From a virus: 42,469 bases of DNA. The notes beneath the pieces were generated by a model, which worked only from the letters and a program-made list of their open reading frames with translations, had not been told where the DNA came from and made no database searches. Position 1 is the first letter of the stretch. The number at the start of each line of letters is the position of its first letter. This document shows, in pieces, positions 26,240 to 33,025 of this stretch. Position numbers and translations under genes: made by a program. Location: positions 1-42,469 of the IMG/VR virus record IMGVR_UViG_3300035698_013879; one strand, given 5' to 3'.

Positions 26240-27106
26240 ATGGATAAATTTTTTAAAGCATTGTTTGGTCAAAGTAAAATAGAACCAAAAGATACTGAAT
26301 CCGTTGGTGCAAAGCCACTTGGGGTTATCGGTCGCATTCCTAAACTCGGTGACAAGGGGTCTGACGTCGAAGCTGTACAAAAAGCTTTAAAAGTTAAAGG
26401 GTATGCTATTAAAGTTGATGGAGATTTTGGACCAGACACTGAAGAAGTGATTCGAAGATTCCAGAGAGATCAAGGCTTACAAGGATCAGGTGTGATGGGA
26501 CCAAAGACCATTGGTCACTTAAGACTCAAGGTCGTTAAGCAAGAGCCGACAGGTGACGGTAAAGCACCTTGGTTTTGGAACTTAAAGAAACATGAGGGTC
26601 AAATTGAAACCAATTCTAAGTTCTCCGCTTTCATGACAGGTTTTTGGAAAAAAGTGGGGCTTCCAGGATTCAAAGGAATCTCAGGATCAGCAAGAGCATG
26701 GTGTGGACTCTTCATTGCAGCAGGTCTTATTGGTGTCGGTCTCAACTACCAACATGATGGAGCAGGAGCTAAGAACTGGGATAAGTTCGGTATTGCTGTG
26801 GATTGGAAGTCTAACGGCTTTTGGCAGGGTGCTATTGTACGCATAAATAATAAAGGTAAATGTTCAAGTGGTTCAGGTAATCACGTCACACTGGCTAATG
26901 GTGACTGCACAGCGAAAGATCTCGTAAAGTCCGGCGCTACATTTAGTGGGTATGGCGGCAACCAAGGTAACAAAGCCAAAGTCTCAACCTATACTGTGAA
27001 TAAAATTTGCTCAGTGAGATGGCCTGCCGACAAGCCGTTACCTAGTAAAGTCACACTTTCAATTAATTGTTCAAATGGAAAAACCAGTAATGAGTCAACT
27101 AGGTAG
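26240..27106 (+). CDS. Endolysin: peptidoglycan-binding domain plus CHAP/NlpC-like peptidase
   Basis: 288 aa. Residues about 36-92 form a PG_binding_1 domain (LGDKGSDVEAVQKALKVKGY; VDGDFGPDTEEVIRRFQ; GPKTIGHL). The rest matches the phage cysteine peptidase family of the TIGR02594 type: KHEGQIETN, catalytic C155 in ARAWCGLFIAAGL, H215 in GNHVTLANG, and GGNQGN around N241 before SVRWP. It would cut the peptide part of peptidoglycan at the end of infection. It has no signal peptide, so a holin would be needed for release. AAGGA lies upstream. It ends in an 8-base tail-to-tail overlap with a leftward gene. Confidence 0.85.
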   Translation: MDKFFKALFGQSKIEPKDTESVGAKPLGVIGRIPKLGDKGSDVEAVQKALKVKGYAIKVDGDFGPDTEEVIRRFQRDQGLQGSGVMGPKTIGHLRLKVVKQEPTGDGKAPWFWNLKKHEGQIETNSKFSAFMTGFWKKVGLPGFKGISGSARAWCGLFIAAGLIGVGLNYQHDGAGAKNWDKFGIAVDWKSNGFWQGAIVRINNKGKCSSGSGNHVTLANGDCTAKDLVKSGATFSGYGGNQGNKAKVSTYTVNKICSVRWPADKPLPSKVTLSINCSNGKTSNESTR

Positions 27107-27287
27107 GTTCTTCTGTTGGTTCATATTCAAACACTATAGAAATTTCCGCATCTTCTTCATGGAAGATGTCGGATTTAATATCAATGTTGGTTGGGACAAG
27201 TTTGCTAATTACTGATTTATTAACTTGATGAAACTCTTCACTCGTCTCAGCACCGTAAGCATTGACACCTTCAATGACTATCTTCAT
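27099..27287 (-). CDS. Hypothetical small acidic protein
   Basis: 62 aa, strongly acidic at the C-terminus (HEEDAEISIVFEYEPTEEPT). No family recognised. It starts in a 4-base overlap with the upstream leftward gene, which supports it being translated. It converges with the endolysin gene with an 8-base overlap, so the two operons meet without a spacer. Confidence 0.5.
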   Translation of the reverse strand: MKIVIEGVNAYGAETSEEFHQVNKSVISKLVPTNIDIKSDIFHEEDAEISIVFEYEPTEEPT

Positions 27288-27484
27288 TTCCGCTTAACCT
27301 TGGTGAGTATCTTATGACGACGACTAACATAACGATTCCACACCAGCGCCACGTCTGGGCGCACTGCTATGTTATCTGCAAGTTGTCTCATTAATTTCTT
27401 TACTTGGGTGATGCTGAGTTCTTCAAAACCAATATCTTGTTCGCACATGTCCTTTGCTATTGAGTTCATGTTTACCTTTTTCAT
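27284..27484 (-). CDS. Hypothetical small basic protein
   Basis: 66 aa, Lys/Arg-rich (MKKVNMNSIAKDMCEQ ... RYVSRRHKILTKVKRK), helical in composition. No motif recognised, but the charge is compatible with nucleic acid binding. A strong Shine-Dalgarno (GGGGAG) lies 8 bases before the ATG, and a possible promoter with TACAAT as -10 lies just upstream. Confidence 0.55.
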   Translation of the reverse strand: MKKVNMNSIAKDMCEQDIGFEELSITQVKKLMRQLADNIAVRPDVALVWNRYVSRRHKILTKVKRK

Positions 27485-27505
27485 AGTGTTCTCCCCTTTG
27501 TGTAA

Positions 27506-27533
27506 ATTGTAATGAGCTTGTTAAGAATTGCAA
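27506..27533 (-). promoter_or_regulatory. Possible leftward promoter
   Basis: On the minus strand, TTGCAA (27533-27528) and TACAAT (27511-27506) are separated by 16 bases, close to sigma-70 consensus. The inferred start site is about 12-15 bases before the GGGGAG ribosome binding site of the 66-aa gene. The motif TTACAAT also ends each left-end repeat unit. Confidence 0.35.
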
Positions 27534-27542
27534 GGATTAATT

Positions 27543-27616
27543 GAGCAGCCGTAGCTTGTGTGTGATTCCGTTAACTCTATCAGCTTAGCGAGGTGCGCCC
27601 CTCAGAGTCACTGCTC
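27543..27616 (-). ncRNA. Candidate 74-nt structured RNA element
   Basis: The 74 bases are closed by GAGCAG/CTGCTC (27543-27548 with 27611-27616). Inside are ACTCT/AGAGT (27574-27578 with 27604-27608) and GAGG/CCTC (27590-27593 with 27600-27603), the last two stacked. On the minus strand one more G-U pair forms, favouring transcription in the direction of the neighbouring leftward genes. It lies between two genes of that strand. Its size is tRNA-like, but no T-arm or anticodon arm fits. Role unknown: leader, processing signal or separate RNA. Confidence 0.35.
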
Positions 27617-27626
27617 AAACTTTGAT

Positions 27627-27866
27627 TTATATATCTTCTCTCCACACAAACTTACCACCTCGACCACCGCCCTTACTCTCTATGGTGAATCCAGCTTCTT
27701 CCTCACCGTACTCTACCTTAGCAATGATGCGATTGATCCTATCTGCTATAATCTTCCTAGCTTCAAAGGGTGGTTCGTCACCGTAAACTTTAACGACCAA
27801 CTCAGCAATAGTTATTGGTTTCTTCTTGATGAATTTCAGTAGCTCTGTTTCTTTCTGGCTAAACAT
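27627..27866 (-). CDS. Small winged-helix-like protein
   Basis: 79 aa from ATG 27866, preferred over the ATG 12 bases upstream because GGAG lies 6 bases before it. The layout (SQKETELLKFIKKKPITIAELVVKVYG, then FEARKIIADRINRIIAKVE, then a Gly-rich GGGRGGKFVW hairpin) resembles a winged helix-turn-helix DNA-binding domain: helix, helix, recognition helix, wing. It follows the DNA polymerase with an 8-base overlap and could regulate replication or late genes. The call rests on pattern only. Confidence 0.55.
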   Translation of the reverse strand: MFSQKETELLKFIKKKPITIAELVVKVYGDEPPFEARKIIADRINRIIAKVEYGEEEAGFTIESKGGGRGGKFVWREDI

Positions 27867-29829
27867 TGTTGTCTCCAATAATTAACTTCTTAATTTCGTC
27901 CACATAAAAGTCATAGTTCAAATTGTTCCAATTGAAACGACTAGCTACGTTACATTCTTCAACGAGATAACCGGACTTAATAGTTGTAACTACTTCCGCG
28001 TACTTAGATTTATTCTTGGTGTGAATGCGCTCATCCCAAACACCTTCACCTATCTCTGTCTTGACCTGTTTATAAAAATCATCCTTGAGTTTGTTAGCTC
28101 TTTTATAGTCTCCGATTTTTCCTTTAGGCTTAGCTCGCTTCATCATCTTATAACCATTGTTGGAAATAAAATAACGAACAGTCTTGAGCATTTCCTGTTC
28201 ACCAACATAAACTTTAGTGCCTGTTGTAGTTTTATAACGAAGCATGAAATCAAATGGATCAACAATCATTTGAACAACAGCTTCAGGTGAGTAACCAAAA
28301 CGATGAACCAAGTCTATACCTTTTTGTACAGCCATCATTGAGAAATCTTTATTCCACCAACCTTCATATTCTTTTTGATTTTCAGGAAACCAGTAGGCTC
28401 CTTTTCTTTTTACTTTTCCATCGGTAGTTTCAGCCATGTAATTATTTACATCTCTAATCCACATACGAGAGTAATCAATTTCTTCCAGTACAAGACCAGT
28501 ATGTCGCTCCCACTCTCTACACCACATGTTAAAAAATGGAACGAGATCTCTTCTGATTTTAACTGTGATACCATCGGTGTTAGCTTGAATGATTTCAACC
28601 GTTGGTATCATTGAGATTCGCTCAACTAACTCCAAGAGTTGGAGCTGTCCATTGACTGTGATGAGATATAGAAATCTTGGATCAAAGAAACAAGAGTATT
28701 TGTTATTAGATTTACCAAAGAGACCATTACCTGCAAGCTTTAACACCCCATTCATTGTTGTACCTTTAGGATATTGCTTACGATCTTTTTGTAATTGTTT
28801 GTAGTGAATTAAAAACTCTTCACCTAAGTGTTCGGGATAGAATCCATTCGCGATTGCAACAGCGGGATACATACCGGATACATCGATGTCTTTGATGACA
28901 TACTCTTCGTTACTTTCGTAGTACTTAGATTCGACACTGGCATGGACTCCCCCAACTCCAAAGTGAAAGTCGAGCCCACCGAGACTGGCTTGGAGTTTAA
29001 TGTGTGAGTTATTTTTGGTCTCAATACAATCTAATCTTTTTGTTTTGAACCATTCGAGTACGTCATTGAAAGCCTTTGTTTGAAAGTTTATCTTTGGTGA
29101 TATGATAGATCCAAAATCAACATACTGCCTTGGTGTTTGTCTTGGTTTACCATTCGCAAAACATTTACCTCTACCAATCTTATTAATTAAATACTCATCA
29201 CCTATCTTTACATCGGAGTAGTTGAGTACATCACCGCGCAGTACACCAGTGTCGAGTAGTTCTTTTCTTTTTACAATGAGTTCAATGTTAAGAGTTAGAA
29301 AACTTTCAGTCTCAGTAACATCATGAACATTGTAAGGTTTCATACCATCCATTTCTTCAGGTGTTAAGATAGCGTCCCAATGGTAAGGTAGGTCTTCTAC
29401 TGAATTAGAGCGCATGGCAAATTGCAAACTCTTTAAGGGTGTACGTCGATTGGCGTTGTCGAAGTGATTGATCTTAACCAAATCAATTTGTGGAATGATT
29501 CTGTCACTTAACTTTTTGCTATAAGGACTGAACCCTCCATAGTTTTGACTACCAATAATCTTGTCACAAATTTCTTTAGCTTTATTAAAATCAAACGTGT
29601 GAGGATTAACAAGAAGTTCATGAAGTATCGGGTAATCAAAGCCAAGACTGTTAAATCCAACCATGTAAGCCCCGGTGTTTTTAATAAATGAGAGGTGACT
29701 GAGAAGTTCTGTACGTTGGTTTATACGACTTGAAATTTCAAAGTAGTAAATCTTGTCATCTCCATAAAACTTACCAGCAAATGAAAAGAAGTTGGACATT
29801 GTTTCGAGATCATACGTGTAGAATTTCAT
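27859..29829 (-). CDS. DNA polymerase, family B, with 3'-5' exonuclease
   Basis: 656 aa from ATG 29829, preferred over the ATG 18 bases upstream because GAGGTGA lies about 5 bases before it. The proofreading domain is complete: Exo I D7-x-E9, Exo II N60-x4-D65, Exo III Y166-x3-D170. Polymerase motif A is D316-VSGMYP, motif B is K364-LAGN-GLFG, and motif C is N417-TDG-I, where the family norm is DTDS. The aspartate equivalent to the second metal-binding Asp is kept (D419). It should replicate the phage genome together with the SSB, primase-helicase and ligase in the window. Compact for family B, with no protein-priming insertions that I can see. Confidence 0.9.
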   Translation of the reverse strand: MKFYTYDLETMSNFFSFAGKFYGDDKIYYFEISSRINQRTELLSHLSFIKNTGAYMVGFNSLGFDYPILHELLVNPHTFDFNKAKEICDKIIGSQNYGGFSPYSKKLSDRIIPQIDLVKINHFDNANRRTPLKSLQFAMRSNSVEDLPYHWDAILTPEEMDGMKPYNVHDVTETESFLTLNIELIVKRKELLDTGVLRGDVLNYSDVKIGDEYLINKIGRGKCFANGKPRQTPRQYVDFGSIISPKINFQTKAFNDVLEWFKTKRLDCIETKNNSHIKLQASLGGLDFHFGVGGVHASVESKYYESNEEYVIKDIDVSGMYPAVAIANGFYPEHLGEEFLIHYKQLQKDRKQYPKGTTMNGVLKLAGNGLFGKSNNKYSCFFDPRFLYLITVNGQLQLLELVERISMIPTVEIIQANTDGITVKIRRDLVPFFNMWCREWERHTGLVLEEIDYSRMWIRDVNNYMAETTDGKVKRKGAYWFPENQKEYEGWWNKDFSMMAVQKGIDLVHRFGYSPEAVVQMIVDPFDFMLRYKTTTGTKVYVGEQEMLKTVRYFISNNGYKMMKRAKPKGKIGDYKRANKLKDDFYKQVKTEIGEGVWDERIHTKNKSKYAEVVTTIKSGYLVEECNVASRFNWNNLNYDFYVDEIKKLIIGDNNV

Positions 29830-29846
29830 CTCAGTCACCTCATTCA

Positions 29847-30752
29847 TTACTGCGGTACTCCTGGAACTGGTGCCATTCCTGGCATTGGTGCTGCGACAGG
29901 TTGCGGAGCCATTGGTGGGATCGCTGTTGGTTGTGGATGTTGTACTCCCGCAGCAGGAACAGGTACTGGCACAGCCACAGCAGTTTGCGGAGCTGGTTGT
30001 AAGTTTTGCGGCAGCACTCTGTAGTGAGGCGTAGGAGCAGCGACAGGTTGCGCTGGTGCAAGAGCAGCGGGTTGTGGAACTGCATTCAGTACAAGTCGAG
30101 ATGCTGGGTTAGCAGTGATAGGTGTTGTACTTGCTCCCGGTATTGTAGGTGGTTGAGCAACACCAAATATCTGATCTCCACTCGGAGCATTAATAATCTC
30201 AGCACCATAACCAATAAATTGAACAGCCATTGGATTTAAGTACACGCCTGATTTACCTCGACCTTTAGGAGGATGAGCTTTCACACCAACTTGAACATTA
30301 ACGTAGTCACCACACTTGATACCCTCGTTGATTTGAATGTTCTGATTATTCTCCCACTTGAAATATTTAATAGGAATTGTCGTACTCAGTGCGAACACCA
30401 TGTGACCTGCATAACCTTCACGACTTGCGAAAGGTACACCTTTGTGATCAATACCCTCACCGTCTTTATACTTGTAAGCGAAGTCAGGTGGTACTTGTAG
30501 ACCTGGGTAAATTTTACCAGCCTCTTGATGAATCGCTTCCCAAATGTGACCGGGTTGTCCAGCCGCAACATTCTGAAGATCTTCTTTAGAGACAGCTAAA
30601 CCAAAACCATACTCTTTCATTTGCTCACCTTGAGCGTTAAGTTTTGGTGCATTGGTATCATAGTCAGTTTTAATTTTTCCTGCAAACAAATCACCTGATG
30701 TCCAGACGATTCGACCTTTTACCATTACTGATTGTCCTTCTGATGTACTCAT
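29847..30752 (-). CDS. Single-stranded DNA-binding protein (DUF2815-like)
   Basis: 301 aa; AAGGAG close to the ATG. Residues 10-190 carry the phage SSB-like pattern of DUF2815: GRIVWTSGDLFAG, YGFGLAVSKEDL, IWEAIHQEAGK, PFASREGYAGHMVFALSTT, CGDYVNVQVGVKAHP, GVYLNPMAVQFIGYG. The last 100 residues are Pro/Ala/Val-rich and lack the acidic tip of cellular SSBs, ending PVPGVPQ. It is encoded directly upstream of the polymerase and downstream of a nuclease, as usual for such modules. It would protect single strands during replication and recombination. Confidence 0.8.
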   Translation of the reverse strand: MSTSEGQSVMVKGRIVWTSGDLFAGKIKTDYDTNAPKLNAQGEQMKEYGFGLAVSKEDLQNVAAGQPGHIWEAIHQEAGKIYPGLQVPPDFAYKYKDGEGIDHKGVPFASREGYAGHMVFALSTTIPIKYFKWENNQNIQINEGIKCGDYVNVQVGVKAHPPKGRGKSGVYLNPMAVQFIGYGAEIINAPSGDQIFGVAQPPTIPGASTTPITANPASRLVLNAVPQPAALAPAQPVAAPTPHYRVLPQNLQPAPQTAVAVPVPVPAAGVQHPQPTAIPPMAPQPVAAPMPGMAPVPGVPQ

Positions 30753-30988
30753 TACTTACTCCTTAGTTTTGTTATTCTTTTTTGAATCTCATCTTTAATA
30801 TCAAGCCCATAACATGGGTCACTGTCTAACTTTTCAATACAACCTTTACAGAGTCCGTACCTGATACCAACAAAGTAGTTGTTTTTTGACATCAGATACA
30901 TTCTCTCTTGTTTAATGTTGGTGTGCATGAGGCAACCTTTAGGTTCCACAGACTCATCACCCTCATGGTAAACCACATCACTCGGCAT
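30752..30988 (-). CDS. Small Cys/His protein, possible zinc-binding
   Basis: 78 aa from ATG 30988, preferred over the ATG 21 bases upstream because GGAG lies 6 bases before it. It has CLMH and CKGC pairs about 30 residues apart, suggesting one zinc site of C-x2-H / C-x2-C type. No family recognised. It is sandwiched between the exonuclease (11-base overlap) and SSB genes (TAATG overlap), so it is probably a replication or recombination accessory protein. Confidence 0.55.
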   Translation of the reverse strand: MPSDVVYHEGDESVEPKGCLMHTNIKQERMYLMSKNNYFVGIRYGLCKGCIEKLDSDPCYGLDIKDEIQKRITKLRSK

Positions 30989-32078
30989 TAGGATCTCCAA
31001 ATATTTCATTAGCTTCTTTAGTTGTGTCAGCTCTCTTAAGTGTTGGTGGTTTAGGATAACGAGATGTGAGGGACTTAACTAAATCTTTACTCACTCCAGC
31101 TTTCTCAGCTTGAGCAGGACTCAACGTGCCCGTCTTACTAATGTCAATGTTCGTTAACATTTTAATAAGGTCAGCGTCTGTTCCAGGACTCCAAGCTCTA
31201 TTACTCATTCCCTGCTTGGTTACATAATTAGGAATGATGCCACCATTGTTCAGTCTATCAATAGCCAACTGTTCAAGGGAGTCTTTGCGAACCTTAAAGA
31301 TTTCTTTCATTCTATCGTAAAGATCCAATTGAAATGATAGTTCTTCATCACTAATATTATCTTGGATAAAGTTGTGGATCTCATCAACACTTCTGAAATA
31401 AGCCTTGCCAAACGCAGGACATTTAGTAGCAGCCTGACAATACTTGCAGTTCTTACTAGACACTAAATCATTATTACCTGCCGCAATCTCTTCCATTCTA
31501 AGTTCAATCAACTCTTTATACTTAAGTAGCTCACCGTATGAAAGAACCCACTGCCTAGTGTCACCGTCTTCATGATGTGGTCTTGGTTGGTGAATGCGTA
31601 ACACAATAGTTTTGAAATTTATATTTTGTCTAATCACTTCACCGATGGCGTAACTTAATAACTGCCAATTCTTCTCAGCTTCAACAAGAGACCAACCGTA
31701 TTTTATATCATCAACATAAAGAGTATCACCAACAGTAAAGCTGACATCATAGGCACCCTTAATCCAAATACCTGAACGAGTTTGCCAATCAACTCTCTTC
31801 TCGCAATTGATTTCTCTATTGCCATGATAAGATTTAGTAAGGACTTCTTCAACAATGTCTTTAGAATAGAACTTCATGTCACTGTCAAAAGGTACACCAT
31901 TCTTAGCATGTGTAGTGATTGGTTGACCTGTTAAATTCAATTCAACTAACTCGCCAAAGGCTGTGCCTTCTTTGGCTTCGTCACCATGGGTAGACTTAGG
32001 GAGATCGGTAAAGAACAATACTCCCGCACACTCCATGACTCTTGCTAAATTTGATGACTTAACTTTTTCAATTTTCAT
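30978..32078 (-). CDS. PD-(D/E)XK exonuclease, Cas4/RecB-like (DUF2800 type)
   Basis: 366 aa from ATG 32078; an upstream TTG in frame is less likely, since the ATG overlaps the previous stop (TAATG). Order of motifs: NLARVMECAG, EAKEGTAFGELVE (conserved Glu helix), IKGAYDVSFT with the first Asp, VDDIKYGW with the D-x-K catalytic pair, and NWQLLSYAIGE with the motif IV Gln. A CKYCQAATKCPAF cluster follows that may bind metal or Fe-S as in Cas4-like nucleases. Such proteins are frequent beside phage SSB and family A/B polymerase genes and are thought to act as recombination or degradation exonucleases. Confidence 0.82.
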   Translation of the reverse strand: MKIEKVKSSNLARVMECAGVLFFTDLPKSTHGDEAKEGTAFGELVELNLTGQPITTHAKNGVPFDSDMKFYSKDIVEEVLTKSYHGNREINCEKRVDWQTRSGIWIKGAYDVSFTVGDTLYVDDIKYGWSLVEAEKNWQLLSYAIGEVIRQNINFKTIVLRIHQPRPHHEDGDTRQWVLSYGELLKYKELIELRMEEIAAGNNDLVSSKNCKYCQAATKCPAFGKAYFRSVDEIHNFIQDNISDEELSFQLDLYDRMKEIFKVRKDSLEQLAIDRLNNGGIIPNYVTKQGMSNRAWSPGTDADLIKMLTNIDISKTGTLSPAQAEKAGVSKDLVKSLTSRYPKPPTLKRADTTKEANEIFGDPNAE

Positions 32079-32902
32079 TAGTCTACCTTTGTTACCCAAC
32101 CGTACTCGGCAAAGTTGTTAAACATTTCAGTAATTTTTTCTTCACTAGCAATAATGTCCCATAACTGAGCAACACCAAAGTGTTCGTTAAGTGACTGAAT
32201 GTACTCATTGGTAATGAGTTGTTGAACTTTTAGTTGAGCAATTATTTGTGCAAAATTAGCTTTAAATGTCTCAAGGTTATGAGCTGGTTTGTCTGATGTA
32301 GGGACGGGCGCTGGTTCGTAGACTTGAGCAGGTGTAATAGATTGTATAGGTGGTGCTACATGAGTGACTGGTGGAGGATTTACAGGAGGAAGTGTAGGTA
32401 CTGCAACGGGAGGTGCAACAGTAACACTAGGAACAGGTACTATCGGTTGAGGAATCGGTGTTGGAGCAAGAGGAGGTTCAATCATTGGCGACTCATTAAT
32501 TAAAGGAGCTGGGGCATTGCCATTAATCTCAGCAAGTACCTGTTCATATATATCATCAGGTAAATTTCTTTTCTTTTTCCATCCACCATCTTTAACAGTA
32601 GCTCTTGAACTAGCATGAATACGAGAGTCCCAAGGTACACCATGAGAATCAGCAGCTCCAGTAGCGGCTTGTGAAACAGCCATTGGTTGAGTCTCAACTT
32701 CCAACGGGTTTGGGTCAAATTTAGGTGCAATAGCTACAACTTCATTTCTGTTTTCCACAGGGTTTTCCACAACAGGAAGTTTCTCAATAGTAACACCATG
32801 TTGAGATGTAATCGTTTCTGTTGTTAAAGTTTGACCAACCATGTTGTTGACTTGGGTTTGTAAATCTTTCATATTCTCTACTTCAAAGCTTATCGTAAAC
32901 AT
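32078..32902 (-). CDS. Proline-rich protein with WDxRIH motif, replication module
   Basis: 274 aa; GGAG lies 7 bases before the ATG. A conserved-looking motif occurs at about 87-112 (HGVPWDSRIHASSRATVKDG then GWKKKRNL), which recurs in phage proteins encoded next to RecB-like nucleases, though its function is not known to me. Residues 130-215 are a Pro/Val/Ala-rich linker. The last 60 residues are helical (ETFKANFAQIIAQLKVQQLI ... NFAEYGW). It is the first gene of the leftward replication operon, next to the divergent control region, so it is likely made early. Confidence 0.6.
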   Translation of the reverse strand: MFTISFEVENMKDLQTQVNNMVGQTLTTETITSQHGVTIEKLPVVENPVENRNEVVAIAPKFDPNPLEVETQPMAVSQAATGAADSHGVPWDSRIHASSRATVKDGGWKKKRNLPDDIYEQVLAEINGNAPAPLINESPMIEPPLAPTPIPQPIVPVPSVTVAPPVAVPTLPPVNPPPVTHVAPPIQSITPAQVYEPAPVPTSDKPAHNLETFKANFAQIIAQLKVQQLITNEYIQSLNEHFGVAQLWDIIASEEKITEMFNNFAEYGWVTKVD

Positions 32903-33025
32903 TTCTGTTCTCCTTTTCTATAAAAACAAACTACCCTCACCACACATTGTACGTCAAGGAATTAAATAAAGAAAGAAATAATTTATAGCTTTACAATATT
33001 TACATACAATGTGTATCATTAAGTC
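32903..33025. promoter_or_regulatory. Divergent control region with 10-bp inverted repeat
   Basis: This AT-rich 123-bp gap separates the leftward and rightward replication operons. ACACATTGTA (32942-32951) and TACAATGTGT (33005-33014) are perfect inverted copies, one near each operon. For the rightward side, TTTACA (32990-32995) and TATCAT (33014-33019) with an 18-base spacer form a good sigma-70 candidate. Its start site would fall at or next to the helicase ATG at 33026, which has no Shine-Dalgarno. The paired repeats could be operators for one regulator controlling both operons. A replication origin is possible but unsupported. Confidence 0.5.

Noticed and set aside
27543-27616. A tRNA gene, because the element is 74 nt with a 6-bp acceptor-like stem
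   Set aside because: Neither strand has a T-arm with a TTC-type loop, a D-arm in the right place or a 7-base anticodon loop.
28571-28811. Plus-strand open frames within the polymerase region
   Set aside because: They are antisense shadows of a well-supported gene, with no ribosome binding sites or recognisable products.
27859-29829. Family A (T7/Pol I-type) DNA polymerase
   Set aside because: Motifs A, B and C (DVSGMYP, KLAGNGLFG, NTDG) and the three Exo motifs are of family B; no VHDE or family A O-helix pattern is present.
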